Positions 7,894 through 16,426 of a DNA stretch of 64,000 bases are shown here, one piece after another. A program made the translations under genes and the position numbers. The stretch is from contig JADJPZ010000004.1 of the NCBI GenBank assembly GCA_016713025.1, forward strand, positions 3,821,001-3,885,000. The letters are read 5' to 3'. Under the pieces are notes generated by a model, which had not been told where the DNA came from, did not search any database, and was given only the letters and a program-made list of their open reading frames with translations. Positions within the stretch are counted from its first letter, which is position 1. Each line of letters starts with the position of its first letter. This stretch comes from Saprospiraceae bacterium (GTDB taxonomy: Bacteria; Bacteroidota; Bacteroidia; Chitinophagales; Saprospiraceae).

Positions 7894-9132
7894 GAAATAG
7901 TATCGGTGACTTGTTTCGAGACTATGGGGAGCAATATATCGAGATATACAAGCCATCACACCAACAGATCAAACTCATACGTGCCATCAGGGTCTGCAAG
8001 ACACCTGCACTCGGTGCTACCGTCATCCATTGCAATGACTGTGGTCATAAACATTACATTTATCACAGTTGCGGGCATAGTCATTGTATGATATGTCAGA
8101 GTATTAAGCGGGAACAATGGGTGGATAAACTCCGGAGCAATTTACTCAAAATACCTTATGTTCACACCATATTCACCCTGCCACATCAACTTAATAATCT
8201 TGCGCGCAATAATGAATCCGTCATCTATTCCCTGATCATGAAAGTAGCATGGATGACCATCAAAAACATAGGGTCCAAATCGGGTTACACTCCGGGCATG
8301 ACATCTATTCTTCATACATTCGGGTCTGATATGAAGTACCATATCCATGTCCATGCCCTTGTGACTTTTGGAGGTCTGAGCGATGACGGAGCATGGATTT
8401 ACCCCAAGGATAAACATAAGATCGACAAGTATAGAAGCATCTGTGCAAGCTACAAAGCCATATTTATCAAGGAGCTCAGATCTCTTCATAAATCAGGCAA
8501 AATCACTTATCACAATGATTTTGAAGTACTCATCACTGATGTGGAAAAAATCCGTTGGGTTGTTCACTCCACACGCCCGACGATGGATACCAAAATCATC
8601 GAAGATTATCTCGCAAAATATATAAACCCCGTAGGAAATTTTCCAAGGGGGTAAACCGTGTCGCCGTATCCAACAAACGACTCGACTACATCAAAGATTC
8701 CGAAAAAGTCATCCTCCTACACAATGATTATAAAAATCAGCAGGTAGGTCAAGTAGCTCCCAAAGTATACAAAATCATGGATCCTCTTGTAGCCATCGAC
8801 CATAACTTGTGCAGCTTTGCGGCATCCTACAGCATGTCCTCCCGCCATACTTTCAGAAATCCCGATCTTATGGCATCCACAATCATTCATCCAAACTCAA
8901 AACCACTATCCCTGATGCCGTAAAACGAAATGGTCAAACCATCCGCACAGTATTTGAAATCATCACAGAACTGATGAAACTACATCCATACAAATGTGAA
9001 AAGTGTGGGTCTGATCATCATTGCATAGAAAAAATAAAACCTGATAAATCATGGATATTAACCTATATCAATAGCCCGACTCCCAGACCACCACCACAAT
9101 TCAATTCATTACAAAAACCAATACCGAGATGA
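7830..9132 (+). pseudogene. IS91-family Y2 transposase, copy 1, two frameshifts
   Basis: Rolling-circle HUH enzyme read in three frames. Frame one, to 8654, has a zinc-binding N-terminus (CNDCGHKHY, CGHSHCMICQ), the HUH motif HIHVHALV and the catalytic pair in DYLAKY. A 29-bp palindrome then shifts to frame two (NRVAVSNKRLDYIKDSEKV). A 20-bp insertion near 8800 shifts to frame three (LQHVLPPYFQKSRSYG), which stops at 9132. Removing the palindrome restores YLAKYINRVAVSNKRL. The start is uncertain because the frame overlaps the recombinase; ATG 7830 is the only upstream ATG used here. Whether it is dead or read by bypassing is open. Confidence 0.85.
8623..8656. repeat. Palindromic element with 5-bp duplication TAAAC, in transposase
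   Basis: TAAAC (8623-8627), 24-bp core CCCGTAGGAA...GGGGG (8628-8651), TAAAC (8652-8656). Removing the core and one TAAAC gives the expected codons for Y-I-N-R-V-A. The insertion follows immediately after the two catalytic tyrosines. Confidence 0.85.
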
Positions 9133-9248
9133 AAAAAATACAACAGAATACCACATTCGATAAAGAAAAATATGATTGCCCACCAGCAAAACCAGTTCGG
9201 TACAGTAGCAAATTAAAGATAAGATGTCAAATCTTTTTAAAATCAACA

Positions 9249-9470
9249 TGAAATAAAATATCCTGCCTATATTTGACATTAAATTAAGCCGAAAGACACC
9301 ATTGAGAGCCCATTCAATAAAAAGCGTTACCCTTATTCCCAACACCGGCCTCGTTTATCCCGTTGGAAAGAATTCCTACGGGATGAAACTTGTAAAGTTG
9401 ATGAAGCCTTTAGAAATATTTGCCAATTCCGGCTTTGGTAGTAAGGCTTTCATCAACTTTCCTTTGTGTT
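9249..9470 (+). repeat. A-type right-end unit, with palindrome at 9358-9383
   Basis: Same layout as 594-815. The palindromic element sits at 9358-9383. Hairpin arms AAGTTGATGAAGCC and GGCTTTCATCAACTT precede GTGTT, with GTT at 9468-9470. Confidence 0.8.
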
Positions 9471-9660
9471 TGAAATAAAATATCCTGCCTATATTTGACA
9501 TTAAATTAAGCCGAAAGACACCATTGAGAGCCAATTCAATTGAAAGCGTTACCCTTATTCCCAGAACCGGCTTCGTTCAACTTGTAAAGTTGATGAAGCC
9601 TTTAGAAATATTTGCCAATTCCGGCTTTGGTAGTAAGGCTTTCATCAACTTTCCTTTGTG
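9469..9660 (+). repeat. ORF-less 192-bp mini-cassette, twin of 814-1005
   Basis: Starts at TT of the preceding GTT and ends at G of the next, 192 bp, and is nearly identical to the unit at 814-1005. It contains only right-end sequence and its own attC-like site. I see no gene in it. Confidence 0.7.
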
Positions 9661-9666
9661 TTGAAC
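9575..9666 (+). other. attC-like site with perfect boxes
   Basis: The clearest site in the window. Left box GTTCAAC (9575-9581) is the exact reverse complement of right box GTTGAAC (9660-9666), and both fit the RYYYAAC/GTTRRRY consensus. Between them lie 15-base arms with one extra base on one strand. Confidence 0.75.
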
Positions 9667-10464
9667 AAAACGACAGACATAATAACAATAAACTCGATTG
9701 GACAAATTCCTTCAATTGAAACGATATTATCTATTCCAAGGGAACGGACAATAAAGCTCGTTTTTGAAAAAACTATTCAAAGTAAGAGAGAAGAAATCGG
9801 ACAGAAATTAAAAAAGGAATTGCTTAACTTTCAAGTATCAATACACACAATTGAACCAGAAATAAACATTAAAAAACTTATTACGGACAAAGAAATTGAA
9901 GACAATCAAGATTTTTTTGAACAATGTGCAAAAGACTACCGAAAATTGGGAGAAGAATTGCTAAATAAGTTGGTTAACAAGCTTGACTTGAACTTAAACA
10001 AAGACTTCCCAATGCAGACTTTTAACGAACTTAAAAGAGACGGAAGGTCAAATGGAAAAGTTGAAGGATGGAATTATTATGTTCACGGTTTCCATTGTGG
10101 CTTTGTAAACATTAAAACTAAACAAGAAATAGAAGTTCCACTTGTATTTGGTCAAGAATTTGGAGATTTAGACCCTTACTTTTTCTCAAAGTTCATTAAA
10201 TCGACACCGAAATATAAACCTTTACCAGTTGAAATTTTTGAAGATTATGCAGACGGAGTAAGAATAAACGAGAAAATGCTTTCACTTGGTAAGTTTGAAA
10301 CAATTAGTTCAAATGTTGGCAATCATTATGGTATTGTAGTTGCAGACAGACAAAAAGTAGAAATTATATCATATTTGGACTTGGAGAAAATGTACCAAGA
10401 ACAAAACAAACAATCTGAAAAACCTAAATTTAACTTTTGGAAATTAATAGGACTGAAAAAATAA
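9658..10464 (+). CDS. Hypothetical cassette protein with DUF6896-like C-terminal half
   Basis: 268 residues if read from GTG 9658, but this start lies in the preceding attC right box, so the native start may be lost or further in. The N-terminal half is charged (IPSIETILSIPRERTIKLVFEKT). The C-terminal half, with GWNYYVHGFHCGF, QEIEVPLVFG and DLDPYFFSKFIKST, resembles the DUF6896 group found among immunity-type proteins; that match is from memory and tentative. No signal peptide or membrane segment. It ends just before attC-like site d, which carries an intron. Confidence 0.55.
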   Translation: MLNKTTDIITINSIGQIPSIETILSIPRERTIKLVFEKTIQSKREEIGQKLKKELLNFQVSIHTIEPEINIKKLITDKEIEDNQDFFEQCAKDYRKLGEELLNKLVNKLDLNLNKDFPMQTFNELKRDGRSNGKVEGWNYYVHGFHCGFVNIKTKQEIEVPLVFGQEFGDLDPYFFSKFIKSTPKYKPLPVEIFEDYADGVRINEKMLSLGKFETISSNVGNHYGIVVADRQKVEIISYLDLEKMYQEQNKQSEKPKFNFWKLIGLKK

Positions 10465-10473
10465 AAAACGAAC

Positions 10474-10589
10474 GCACAACAGGGGTTTGCCAAAATGGGG
10501 GCAGAAGTGGTAAATTGAACATTTGTACTTCTATTGAACATTTGTACTAAATTGAACATTGGTGCTTCGAAATCCCCCACTTCGGCAAG
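10474..10589 (+). other. attC-like site d, left part, interrupted by group II intron 1
   Basis: AAC (10478-10480), left arm GGGGTTTGCC then TGGGGG, a long variable middle, then right arm CCCCCACTTCGGCAAG up to the intron. The rest (CCCGAAAC, then ATTATGG instead of GTTATGG) follows the intron at 13783. After splicing, GGCAAGCCC would pair with GGGTTTGCC, so the intron sits in the right arm. Confidence 0.65.
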
Positions 10590-11879
10590 GTGTGCTGTGA
10601 ATGATAAATCAGTTGTATTGATTTATCAATGCTCTACAAAAGATGATGGTAGGTCCATCGGTGTCGCTGTGTAAGCGGAGGCATCAAACCGCCTCTCGGT
10701 GCATGGATAGTAATTGAAATGTGTTGAACGGAAAGAGGAAAAGGCTCACTAGATGGGTCAGGTAAGAATAAGAGAGATGAATGAAAATGAATCTGTGATG
10801 AAGTAGTGAGAGGGTGGCTACAATTTGTCAAAAGCTCGTATTCTTTGGCTGCGAGTGAAAAGTCATAGCGAGAACTTACTTATTGGCTATGGGGCAAACG
10901 CTATTGAGCAGACATGAATCTTATTCAGGCTTTTGTAGGGAACTCAGGAAGTCCATATGAAATGCAAAGCGAACGGCACAAGTGGGAAGACCCCATGAGG
11001 CTTATAATAGCAATGTTTATATGGATGGCGGATACAGCTGTAGTAATGATGAAGTGCTTGTAATGAGCATGGAGTGAAGGGCTGTAGTTATACGGTTTTA
11101 AGTAGTTAAACAACTTTAGTAAAACAAAGGATGACAGAATTATTTGAGACAAGATCAAAACCTATTCCGATTACCAAAGAGATGGTAAGGGATGCCTATC
11201 GGCATGTTAGGAGTAACAAAGGAAGTGCAGGAGTGGACGAAGAGGATCTTCAAAAGTTTGAGGAAAATCTTTTACCAAATTTGTACAAACTATGGAACAG
11301 ACTTTCAAGTGGTAGCTACTTTCCCAAGCCAGTAAAAGAAGTAATCATACCCAAGTCAGGAGGTGGAGAGAGAAAGCTGGGCATACCTACAGTTACAGAT
11401 AGGATAGCACAGCAAGTAGTCAAGGCTTTTATAGAGCCACGATTAGAATCGGAGTTTATGGCCAATTCATATGGGTATCGACCTCACAAGAACGCACACC
11501 AAGCGATAGAGCAAGTACGACAAAACACTAGGCAATACGCATGGGTCGTGGACATGGATATCAGCAAATTTTTCGATGAAGTAGATCATGAATTATTGAT
11601 GAAATCCGTTGAGCGACATGTGTCAGAAAAGTGGGTAAAGATGTGCATTAGAAGATGGCTAGAGACACCGATCTCAACCAAAGATGGACTAGTTGCAAAA
11701 ACAGGATGTGGAACACCACAAGGTGGAGTGATTAGTCCATTGCTAGCGAATTTGTTTTTGCATTATGTACTAGACAAATGGATAGAGAAAACATTTCCTA
11801 CGGTAGCATTTGTACGCTACGCAGATGATGTGATTGTGCACTGTATCAGTGAGCAACAGAGCCATTATGTACTAGAAGG

Positions 11880-13179
11880 GTGTGTATAACAAATTGCACA
11901 AAAATAAAAAAAGTATTAAATTTGCCACACCTGAGTATTATTAACCAATAAAAAACGAAACGATGGACACTAAAGATCAAATCTTAGAATCCATCCTGAG
12001 AAGTGTTAGAACCGAAGTTAGTTCATTTTTTAGATCAAGAATCGGGAATTAAATGCCCAATTGAGTATGAGTTAAAGCTCATAGAAGTAAGTAGGAATTT
12101 TGCTAGAACGTTGCTGGATAAATCACAAGGTAAAATTCCAAAGAGTAGAAACTCAAAAAAAAAGTAATCACCTATTTTGGTAAATTAGACTTGAAGAAGG
12201 ATCACGTTCTGTGTAGCGGCACCAAAAAGTTTGCCATTACGCGATACTTACAGGTGCTGCTTTGTTTATTGGGGCAAAGTAAGGTATTTGAAGAAGCTAG
12301 TGAAATGCTTGAGAAGCTTGTAGGGCTTAAAATCAGCGGCATGCAAATACAAAGAGTAAGTGAGTATTACGGAGATCAATTAGATCCTGCCATCGATCGC
12401 AATATCGAGAGTTGTATCCCTAAGTTAGAAGATGTTAAAAAAGAAGATGCTGTATATGTAATGGCAGATGGAAGTATGCTACTTACACGGGATGAAAAAT
12501 GGAAAGAGGTAAAACTTGCTAGAATATTCACGCACAATAACATATTGAAAGTAAGTGATAAAAGGTCAGAAATTAGAAATTCGGTGTATGTAAGTCACAT
12601 GGGGGGGAGTAAGCGTATTTTTACCAAAATTAGAACGTCATTTAATAGGATATCAAAATAAGGTTATAATCGGAGATGGAGCTAAATGGATATGGAACTG
12701 GGCGGAAGACAATTATCCGGCAGCGACGCAAATACTAGACTTTTTTCATGCCAAAGAAAAATTAGTACTCTTAATAAAATTATTTTTAAAAGAGCAAGAA
12801 CGGCAAAATTGGATCGACATTCAATGTAAACTTTTGATGGAAGATAAGGTACATCAAGTGATAGAGAATATAAAAAGGCTGAGGTGTAAAAGCGAAGAAT
12901 CAAAAGAAATAAAAGAAAAAACGCTCCATTATTATGAGGAACATGAAGAAAGGATGTTTTATAAAACATATAGGGACAGAGGTTTACTAATAGGTTCAGG
13001 CCCAATAGAAGCAGCCCATAGGAGTGTATTACAATCACGAATGAAACTCTCGGGACAAAAATGGAGTATAAAGGGTGTAAATGCGATAGCCAACTTGAGA
13101 TGCTTATACAAGAGCAACTCATGGCATATTCTTGAAAAATTTGTTAATGCGGCCGCTTAGTGCAATTTGTTATACACAC
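11880..13179 (+). mobile_element. ISKra4-like insertion sequence, 1300 bp
   Basis: Perfect 20-bp terminal inverted repeats GTGTGTATAACAAATTGCAC, with an 8-bp target duplication CTAGAAGG (11872-11879, 13180-13187) confirmed by the empty site in intron 2. A promoter-like TAAATTTG lies near the left end. It holds one transposase gene with three frameshifts. The same ends border a 158-bp MITE at 46075. Confidence 0.9.
11963..13160 (+). pseudogene. ISKra4-like transposase with three frameshifts
   Basis: From ATG 11963 (MDTKDQILESILRSVRTEVS) the frame changes at a T6 run near 12025, at an A9 run near 12160 and at a T5 run near 12618. Each repair restores continuous protein: SFLDQESGIKCPIEYE, KVITYFGKLDLKKDH and VFLPKLERHLIGYQNK. 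Recognisable parts are VMADGSMLLTR with the first Asp, VIIGDGAKWIWNWAEDNYP with the second, DFFHAKEKL, and GSGPIEAAHRSVLQSRMK with the Glu. Family assignment to ISKra4 is from these motifs and is moderately sure. All three lesions are at homopolymers. Confidence 0.75.
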
Positions 13180-13709
13180 CTAGAAGGCATAAAGCGAAGA
13201 TTAGCAGCATGTAAATTGCGACTAAACGATGGGAAGACCAAAATAGTCTATTGTCACAACTACAAACGAGCTATCAGAAAAGACTATCCCAAGAAATTTG
13301 ATTTTCTAGGATATAGTTTCAAACCCATGAGCAAACCATCCACAAAAGGCGGAATGTTTCTAGGATTTGATTGCGAGATGAGTATGAAAGCACGAAGTAA
13401 GATAATTGAACAATGGAAGGAGATGGATTTTCACCGAGATAGTTCGCTAACATTACACAAGCTAGCAGCGATGCTCAACGTTAAGACGAAAGGCGTAATA
13501 AGCTACTATGGCAAATATAATATTTGGTGCATAGAAAAATTGTTACGACATTTGGACTATCGTATAGCGAAATGGGTTAAGAATAAGTATAAGCGGATGA
13601 AAGAAAGTTATCAAAGAGCATTTGATTGGTTAAGAGAGATAAAAGCCTCGTACCCCAATCTATTTTATCATTGGCAATTTTCAAAAATCTGAATAGATTT
13701 GTATAACAA

Positions 13710-13743
13710 GAGCCGTATGAAGCGAGAGTTTCACGTACGGTTC
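13710..13743 (+). ncRNA. Group II intron 1 domain V
   Basis: A 34-nt hairpin from GAGCCGTATG to CACGTACGGTTC with a GAGA tetraloop, the catalytic core of group II introns. A domain VI-like hairpin and the intron end follow. Confidence 0.85.
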
Positions 13744-13977
13744 TGTGAGAGGCTTTGGCTGAAATGCCTTTGTCTACTTGACCCCGAAACATTATGGCTC
13801 ATGAAAGAAAGAAACGACCTAACTTCGTTAAAGAAAATTTCCTTGTATATCAAGATTTTCAACACATTGGTGAATATGTGATCTGTCAATCCAAAAATGA
13901 GCTGTAACTTTTGACGATTTTTTAACCATCAAAAGTTCAAACACCATAAATCTATCAGAACTTCCATCCGGAATCCT

Positions 13978-13985
13978 TATCTTTG
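13978..13985 (+). promoter_or_regulatory. -7 promoter box TATCTTTG of a DUF6934-like cassette
   Basis: Conserved in all four versions of this cassette (13978, 14795, 25858, 26692), followed in three by GAGACCAGAG or a close variant. No clear -33 TTG here. Confidence 0.65.
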
Positions 13986-14023
13986 TGGTCGGAGACCAGA
14001 GATATAGAGTCTTGAAGGAGTAA

Positions 14024-14470
14024 ATGGAGTTACCAAAATATCAAATAAGTACTAACGAAGATCAAACCGTTTTCAAGTTTGTAAGTGATGGCCCGAATGG
14101 CAAAATCACTAAAATTGTATTATATCAACCTATGAACGAACCTGATTTATATAATCTTGCTTTAGGAGATTTGGATTCTAAAACAGGAGAAATAGATTTT
14201 GACATTAGGACAAACAACGGAGATAGAGACATGATTTTAGCAACAATTACTGAAACAGTTTATGCATTTTTATACAGTAGGACAACTTACTCAATACATT
14301 TTAAGGGAAGCGACCCTGTAAGGACAAGATTATATCAAATGGCCATTTCTAATTATTTTGATAAACTTTCAGAAGATTTTGAGATTCAAGGGAAACTTAA
14401 AAATGAACTATTGCGTTTTAAAAAAGGAGTTAATTTTGATGCATTTATCATTCAATTAAAAAATAAATAA
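14024..14470 (+). CDS. DUF6934-like cassette protein, copy 1
   Basis: 148 residues, without signal peptide. Paralogue of the protein at 25973: both share FVSDGPNGKITK or FISVGKKGEIHK near residue 25, a NNGDRDMILATITE or DNGDRNTVLATVSE core, and the SIHFKGSDPVRTRLYQMAIS block. I recognise the family as the one called DUF6934 in Bacteroidota; function unknown. A 59-residue partner gene starts one base after the stop. The gene-pair layout and cassette setting would suit a toxin-antitoxin or immunity pair, but there is no catalytic motif to support it. Confidence 0.75.
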   Translation: MELPKYQISTNEDQTVFKFVSDGPNGKITKIVLYQPMNEPDLYNLALGDLDSKTGEIDFDIRTNNGDRDMILATITETVYAFLYSRTTYSIHFKGSDPVRTRLYQMAISNYFDKLSEDFEIQGKLKNELLRFKKGVNFDAFIIQLKNK

Positions 14471-14650
14471 ATGAAAGTAGCGGAACTTGCAAAAAGAGAT
14501 TTCAAAAGAAATCCATTAATGGTAGTTGACAAAAGTTTAGATAAATTTAAGGATTATAAAATTCCTCAAATCAAGATCGATTCAGCAAATGAAATCTCGA
14601 AAATGGAAAGCTATAAATCTTTAAGGAAGGAAAGAATCACGAAACCATAA
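14471..14650 (+). CDS. Small partner of DUF6934-like protein, 59 aa
   Basis: ATG at 14471 directly after the previous stop; stop at 14648-14650. A lysine-rich protein of 59 residues (MKVAELAKRDFKRNPLMVVD) ending ERITKP. The paralogous partner at 26415 ends EKIMKP. Both stop codons overlap the start of the following attC-like site. Unknown function; the constant pairing suggests that the two proteins act together. Confidence 0.65.
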   Translation: MKVAELAKRDFKRNPLMVVDKSLDKFKDYKIPQIKIDSANEISKMESYKSLRKERITKP

Positions 14651-14710
14651 CACAGTATTGAACGACATTTTTGCTATCGCAAAAAACGTCGTCAATACAA
14701 AACGTTGGTG
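14645..14710 (+). other. attC-like site e
   Basis: AAC (14649-14651), left arm GTATTGAACGAC, terminal stem TTTTTGCTATCGCAAAAA, right arm GTCGTCAATAC, spacer, GTT (14704-14706). The left arm has one extra A relative to the right, like the extrahelical bases of attC sites. The arm sequence is unlike sites a, c, g and h, but the fold is the same. Confidence 0.75.
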
Positions 14711-14910
14711 GCTCATGAATGGAAGAAACGACCATCCTGATAAATACAATTCTTGTAAAGGACAAATCTTTCAAAATTTCCCAATGGAAATCCTTATCTT
14801 TGTGGTTAGAGACCAGAGATTTTAGTACGTAGGATTTGATATAATCCCAATAAATCTTCACTTTTGATATTTTGAATCCAACGTACTTAAGGTTTTGAAG
14901 AAGTAAATGG
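14707..14910 (+). pseudogene. Truncated DUF6934-like cassette: leader only
   Basis: Opens with the same cassette start as the other members (GGCTCATGAATGGAAGAAAC), has TATCTTTG at 14795-14802 and the 64-bp leader palindrome, and reaches AAGTAAATGG where the coding region should start. The gene itself is deleted and a toxin-antitoxin region follows. Confidence 0.65.
14824..14887. repeat. 64-bp leader palindrome, copy 1
   Basis: Arms AGTACGTAGGATT and AATCCAACGTACT around a loop of about 38 bases. The copy at 25887-25950 looks identical. It is absent from the leader of the gene at 14024, so it is either an inserted element or an alternative 5-prime UTR hairpin. Confidence 0.7.
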
Positions 14911-14957
14911 CACTTTTTGTCTATTTTTGTTGTTTCTTTATCAAATAAAAGTCAAAT

Positions 14958-15194
14958 ATGATAAGTACAGAACTTAAAAACCAAGTCAAAGAACGTATTG
15001 ATCAAGTTAATGATGCATATTTACTTGAAGAAATCCTTAATTTGATTGAATTCGAAACATCAACCGATGAAATTTTTATAATTCCAATAGAACATCAAAA
15101 AGAATTGGATATTAGTATTGAACAAATGAAAAATGGTCAAACAATATCCAATGAACTTATAGATATAAAAGTTCAACAATGGCTCTCAAAATAG
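14958..15194 (+). CDS. Antitoxin-like protein of a ParE-type module
   Basis: 78 residues (MISTELKNQVKERIDQVNDAYLLEEI at the N-terminus). Helix-rich, with a C-terminal NGQTISNELIDIKVQQWLSK resembling short antitoxins of the addiction-module group paired with ParE/RelE toxins. Its end overlaps the toxin frame by 16 bases. A TATTTTTG box lies at 14922-14929. It should neutralise the toxin and repress the promoter. The gene is intact while the toxin is broken. Confidence 0.7.
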   Translation: MISTELKNQVKERIDQVNDAYLLEEILNLIEFETSTDEIFIIPIEHQKELDISIEQMKNGQTISNELIDIKVQQWLSK

Positions 15195-15498
15195 TTTGGA
15201 CAGAAAATGCTGAAACACATTTAGAAGCTATTCTTAGTTATTGGAGTGAAAGAAAAGGATCTAGTTTATATTCACAGAAGCTTTATAATATGTTTCAAAA
15301 AGAGCTTGATGTTTTAACAAGATACCCAGAAGCAGGAGCAAAAACCACTAACGATTTGATACGAAAAAGACTGTAAGAGACTACTTTGTATATTATAATT
15401 TTGATGACTAAGTGCTAACAGTATTGGGACTTGTTGATATGAGAAGAAATCCAAAATTCATAAAAACATTTGAAAAATTAAGAATCACGAAGCCATAA
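15179..15498 (+). pseudogene. ParE/RelE-type toxin, frameshift and stop
   Basis: Starts MALKIVWTENAETHLEAILSYW and shows the ParE-like LTRYPEAG motif. A one-base shift at the A run near 15364 ends the frame at LIRKRL. The shifted frame reads TVRDYFVYYNFDD, meets a TAA where an amino acid is expected, then continues VLTVLGLVDMRRNPKF to ITKP and stop at 15498. Both lesions are needed to explain the sequence, so the toxin is dead. The final ITKP matches the ends of the small DUF6934 partners, which suggests a chimeric junction. Confidence 0.7.
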
Positions 15499-16318
15499 TC
15501 GAGTAGACGGCCCCACCAGCCGAAGCTGATGGGGAGCGCCTCTCACACCACCGTACGTACGGGTCTCGTATACGGCGGTTCGCAAATCATCAACCAAATA
15601 GCTCTTTTCACCTATTCGGCCTATCCATTATTTTAAGAATAGGCTAAGAATTTCTTTCCTATTCGAATTTCTTGGAGACTTACGTTCAGTCCTTCCCCAA
15701 TGTGAGACCTACCAAGGTATGGAATTACCAGCCCAGGCTCAGTTCTATGGGTACTATGACCTCTGCTGACTTCTCTGATACTTCAATCAATGAACTCAAC
15801 CTACCCACCCGTTCCGGTTCCTTCCCTTCGATGCCACAAAAGGGCATCGACCCTGCGGGATCGGTCAGTCATCTCGGTAAGGCAAATATCTTTCAGTCAA
15901 TCGCTGCCGAATCTACTCATCAGGTATCAGAACTTCGGGCGTTAGTGTGTCAACCCATCCGCTTTCGCGGTTCCTTCCCTTGAAGCACTTCAGTACTTCA
16001 CCCTTCGGGATCGGTCAGTCATCTAACCCAACCTGACCAGCCTCTTATCCGGTTCCTATATCCCTACTCTTTGCTCTCGCAAGCCACCCAGAGTACCGAC
16101 TTTTGCAGTCCTGCTTACTTCAGTGCATAGATCACTCTAAACCATCCGCCGCGGCGGACAGCTTGCTAATACTTCCGGGCGTTACACCAGCGTATGAGAG
16201 ACTTTCAACCCGTTGGATATTTATCCTACGGGCTTTCACTCTCAAGATAAACTGTTTCTTTAAACAGTTTGTACTTCTCATTACTGAGTTGTACATTTGC
16301 CATTCAAGGCACACACAC
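15499..16318 (-). mobile_element. ORF-less group II intron, minus strand, in an attC-like site
   Basis: On the minus strand the end holds a domain V hairpin (CCGCCGTA...GAGA...TACGGTGG) and then a domain VI-like stem ending CTACTCGA, as in introns 1 and 2. The beginning is GTGTGCC next to the attC arm GGTAGCC. About 820 bases with no reverse transcriptase; two related hairpin modules (15820-15900 and 15955-16035 on the plus strand) fill the place where the ORF would be. Lying on the bottom strand of an attC site fits the reported preference of group IIC-attC introns. Open frames here are not genes. Confidence 0.65.
16203..16238. repeat. Palindromic element with 5-bp duplication TTTCA, in intron stem
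   Basis: TTTCA (16203-16207), 26-bp core ACCCGTTGG...CCTACGGGC, TTTCA (16234-16238). On the intron strand, removing it leaves the stem GAGAGTGAAAGTCTCTC, whose ends pair. This is the clearest proof that the palindrome moves as a unit. Confidence 0.85.
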
Positions 16319-16378
16319 AGGCTACCATGTACATGATGACTCCTATCGTCGTCACGTCAGGTAGCCAAAACGTTAGTA
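16312..16378 (+). other. attC-like site j, interrupted on the left by minus-strand intron
   Basis: Arms GGCTACCATGTACATGATGAC and GTCGTCACGTCAGGTAGCC with extra bases on one side, then GTTAG (16372). The left AAC box is displaced by the intron: the cassette end is at 15498. Confidence 0.65.
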
Positions 16379-16426
16379 GCCATTTTAGGACAGACCGCAC
16401 CGAAACCAAATACCGACATTTGACGA

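Larger units (their letters stand above)
6883..9468 (+). mobile_element. Recombinase-transposase unit, copy 1, 2586 bp
   Basis: Runs from the TT of GTTGAAC after site c to the G of GTT at 9468. Copy 2 (21606-24191) has exactly the same length and boundaries but different neighbours. It carries a promoter box TATTTTTG (6953-6960), a tyrosine recombinase, an IS91-type transposase and an attC-like right end. Some IS91-family elements are known to carry an upstream integrase-like gene. What is unusual is that both limits are GTT cassette junctions. Confidence 0.8.
11131..13692 (+). pseudogene. Group II intron reverse transcriptase, split by IS
   Basis: Joining 11131-11879 to 13188-13692, with the IS and one target copy removed, gives 417 residues, the same as the repaired copy in intron 2. 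RT motifs: GGGERKLGIPTVTDRIAQQ, DMDISKFFDEVDH, TPQGGVISPLLANLFLH and the catalytic YADD in FVRYADDVIVH. The maturase (X) domain includes KGVISYYGKYNIW near the end. No HNH endonuclease is seen, as in group IIC enzymes. The insertion falls about ten residues after YADD, so this copy is dead; splicing would need a protein supplied by another copy. Confidence 0.9.
10590..13782 (+). mobile_element. Group II intron 1, in an attC-like site
   Basis: Starts GTGTGCTGTG (10590), matching the group II 5-prime consensus GTGYG, and ends near 13782 after domains V and VI. Nearly identical to intron 2 (18288). It encodes a reverse transcriptase without an obvious endonuclease domain. The location in an attC hairpin suggests the group IIC-attC kind. 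An ISKra4-like element interrupts the RT gene. Bases 10590-11130 are structured intron RNA; ORF-like stretches there have no support as genes. Confidence 0.85.

Noticed and set aside
9249..9660. Right-end repeats as a classical IS91 oriIS only
   Set aside because: The bases after GTGTT (TGAAAT, ACTTGC, ATCTCG, CTACTC, GAACAA) do not keep the GAAC/CAAG target expected of IS91, while the GTT boundary and attC-like fold are constant. A dual role remains possible.
10634..11158. Minus-strand open frames of 65 and 77 residues upstream of the intron 1 RT (also 18332-18857)
   Set aside because: They lie in structured intron RNA and recur only because the introns are nearly identical. No family match.
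15672..16336. Plus- and minus-strand open frames in the minus-strand intron
   Set aside because: Sequence belongs to a group II ribozyme with repeated hairpins; the frames are by-products.
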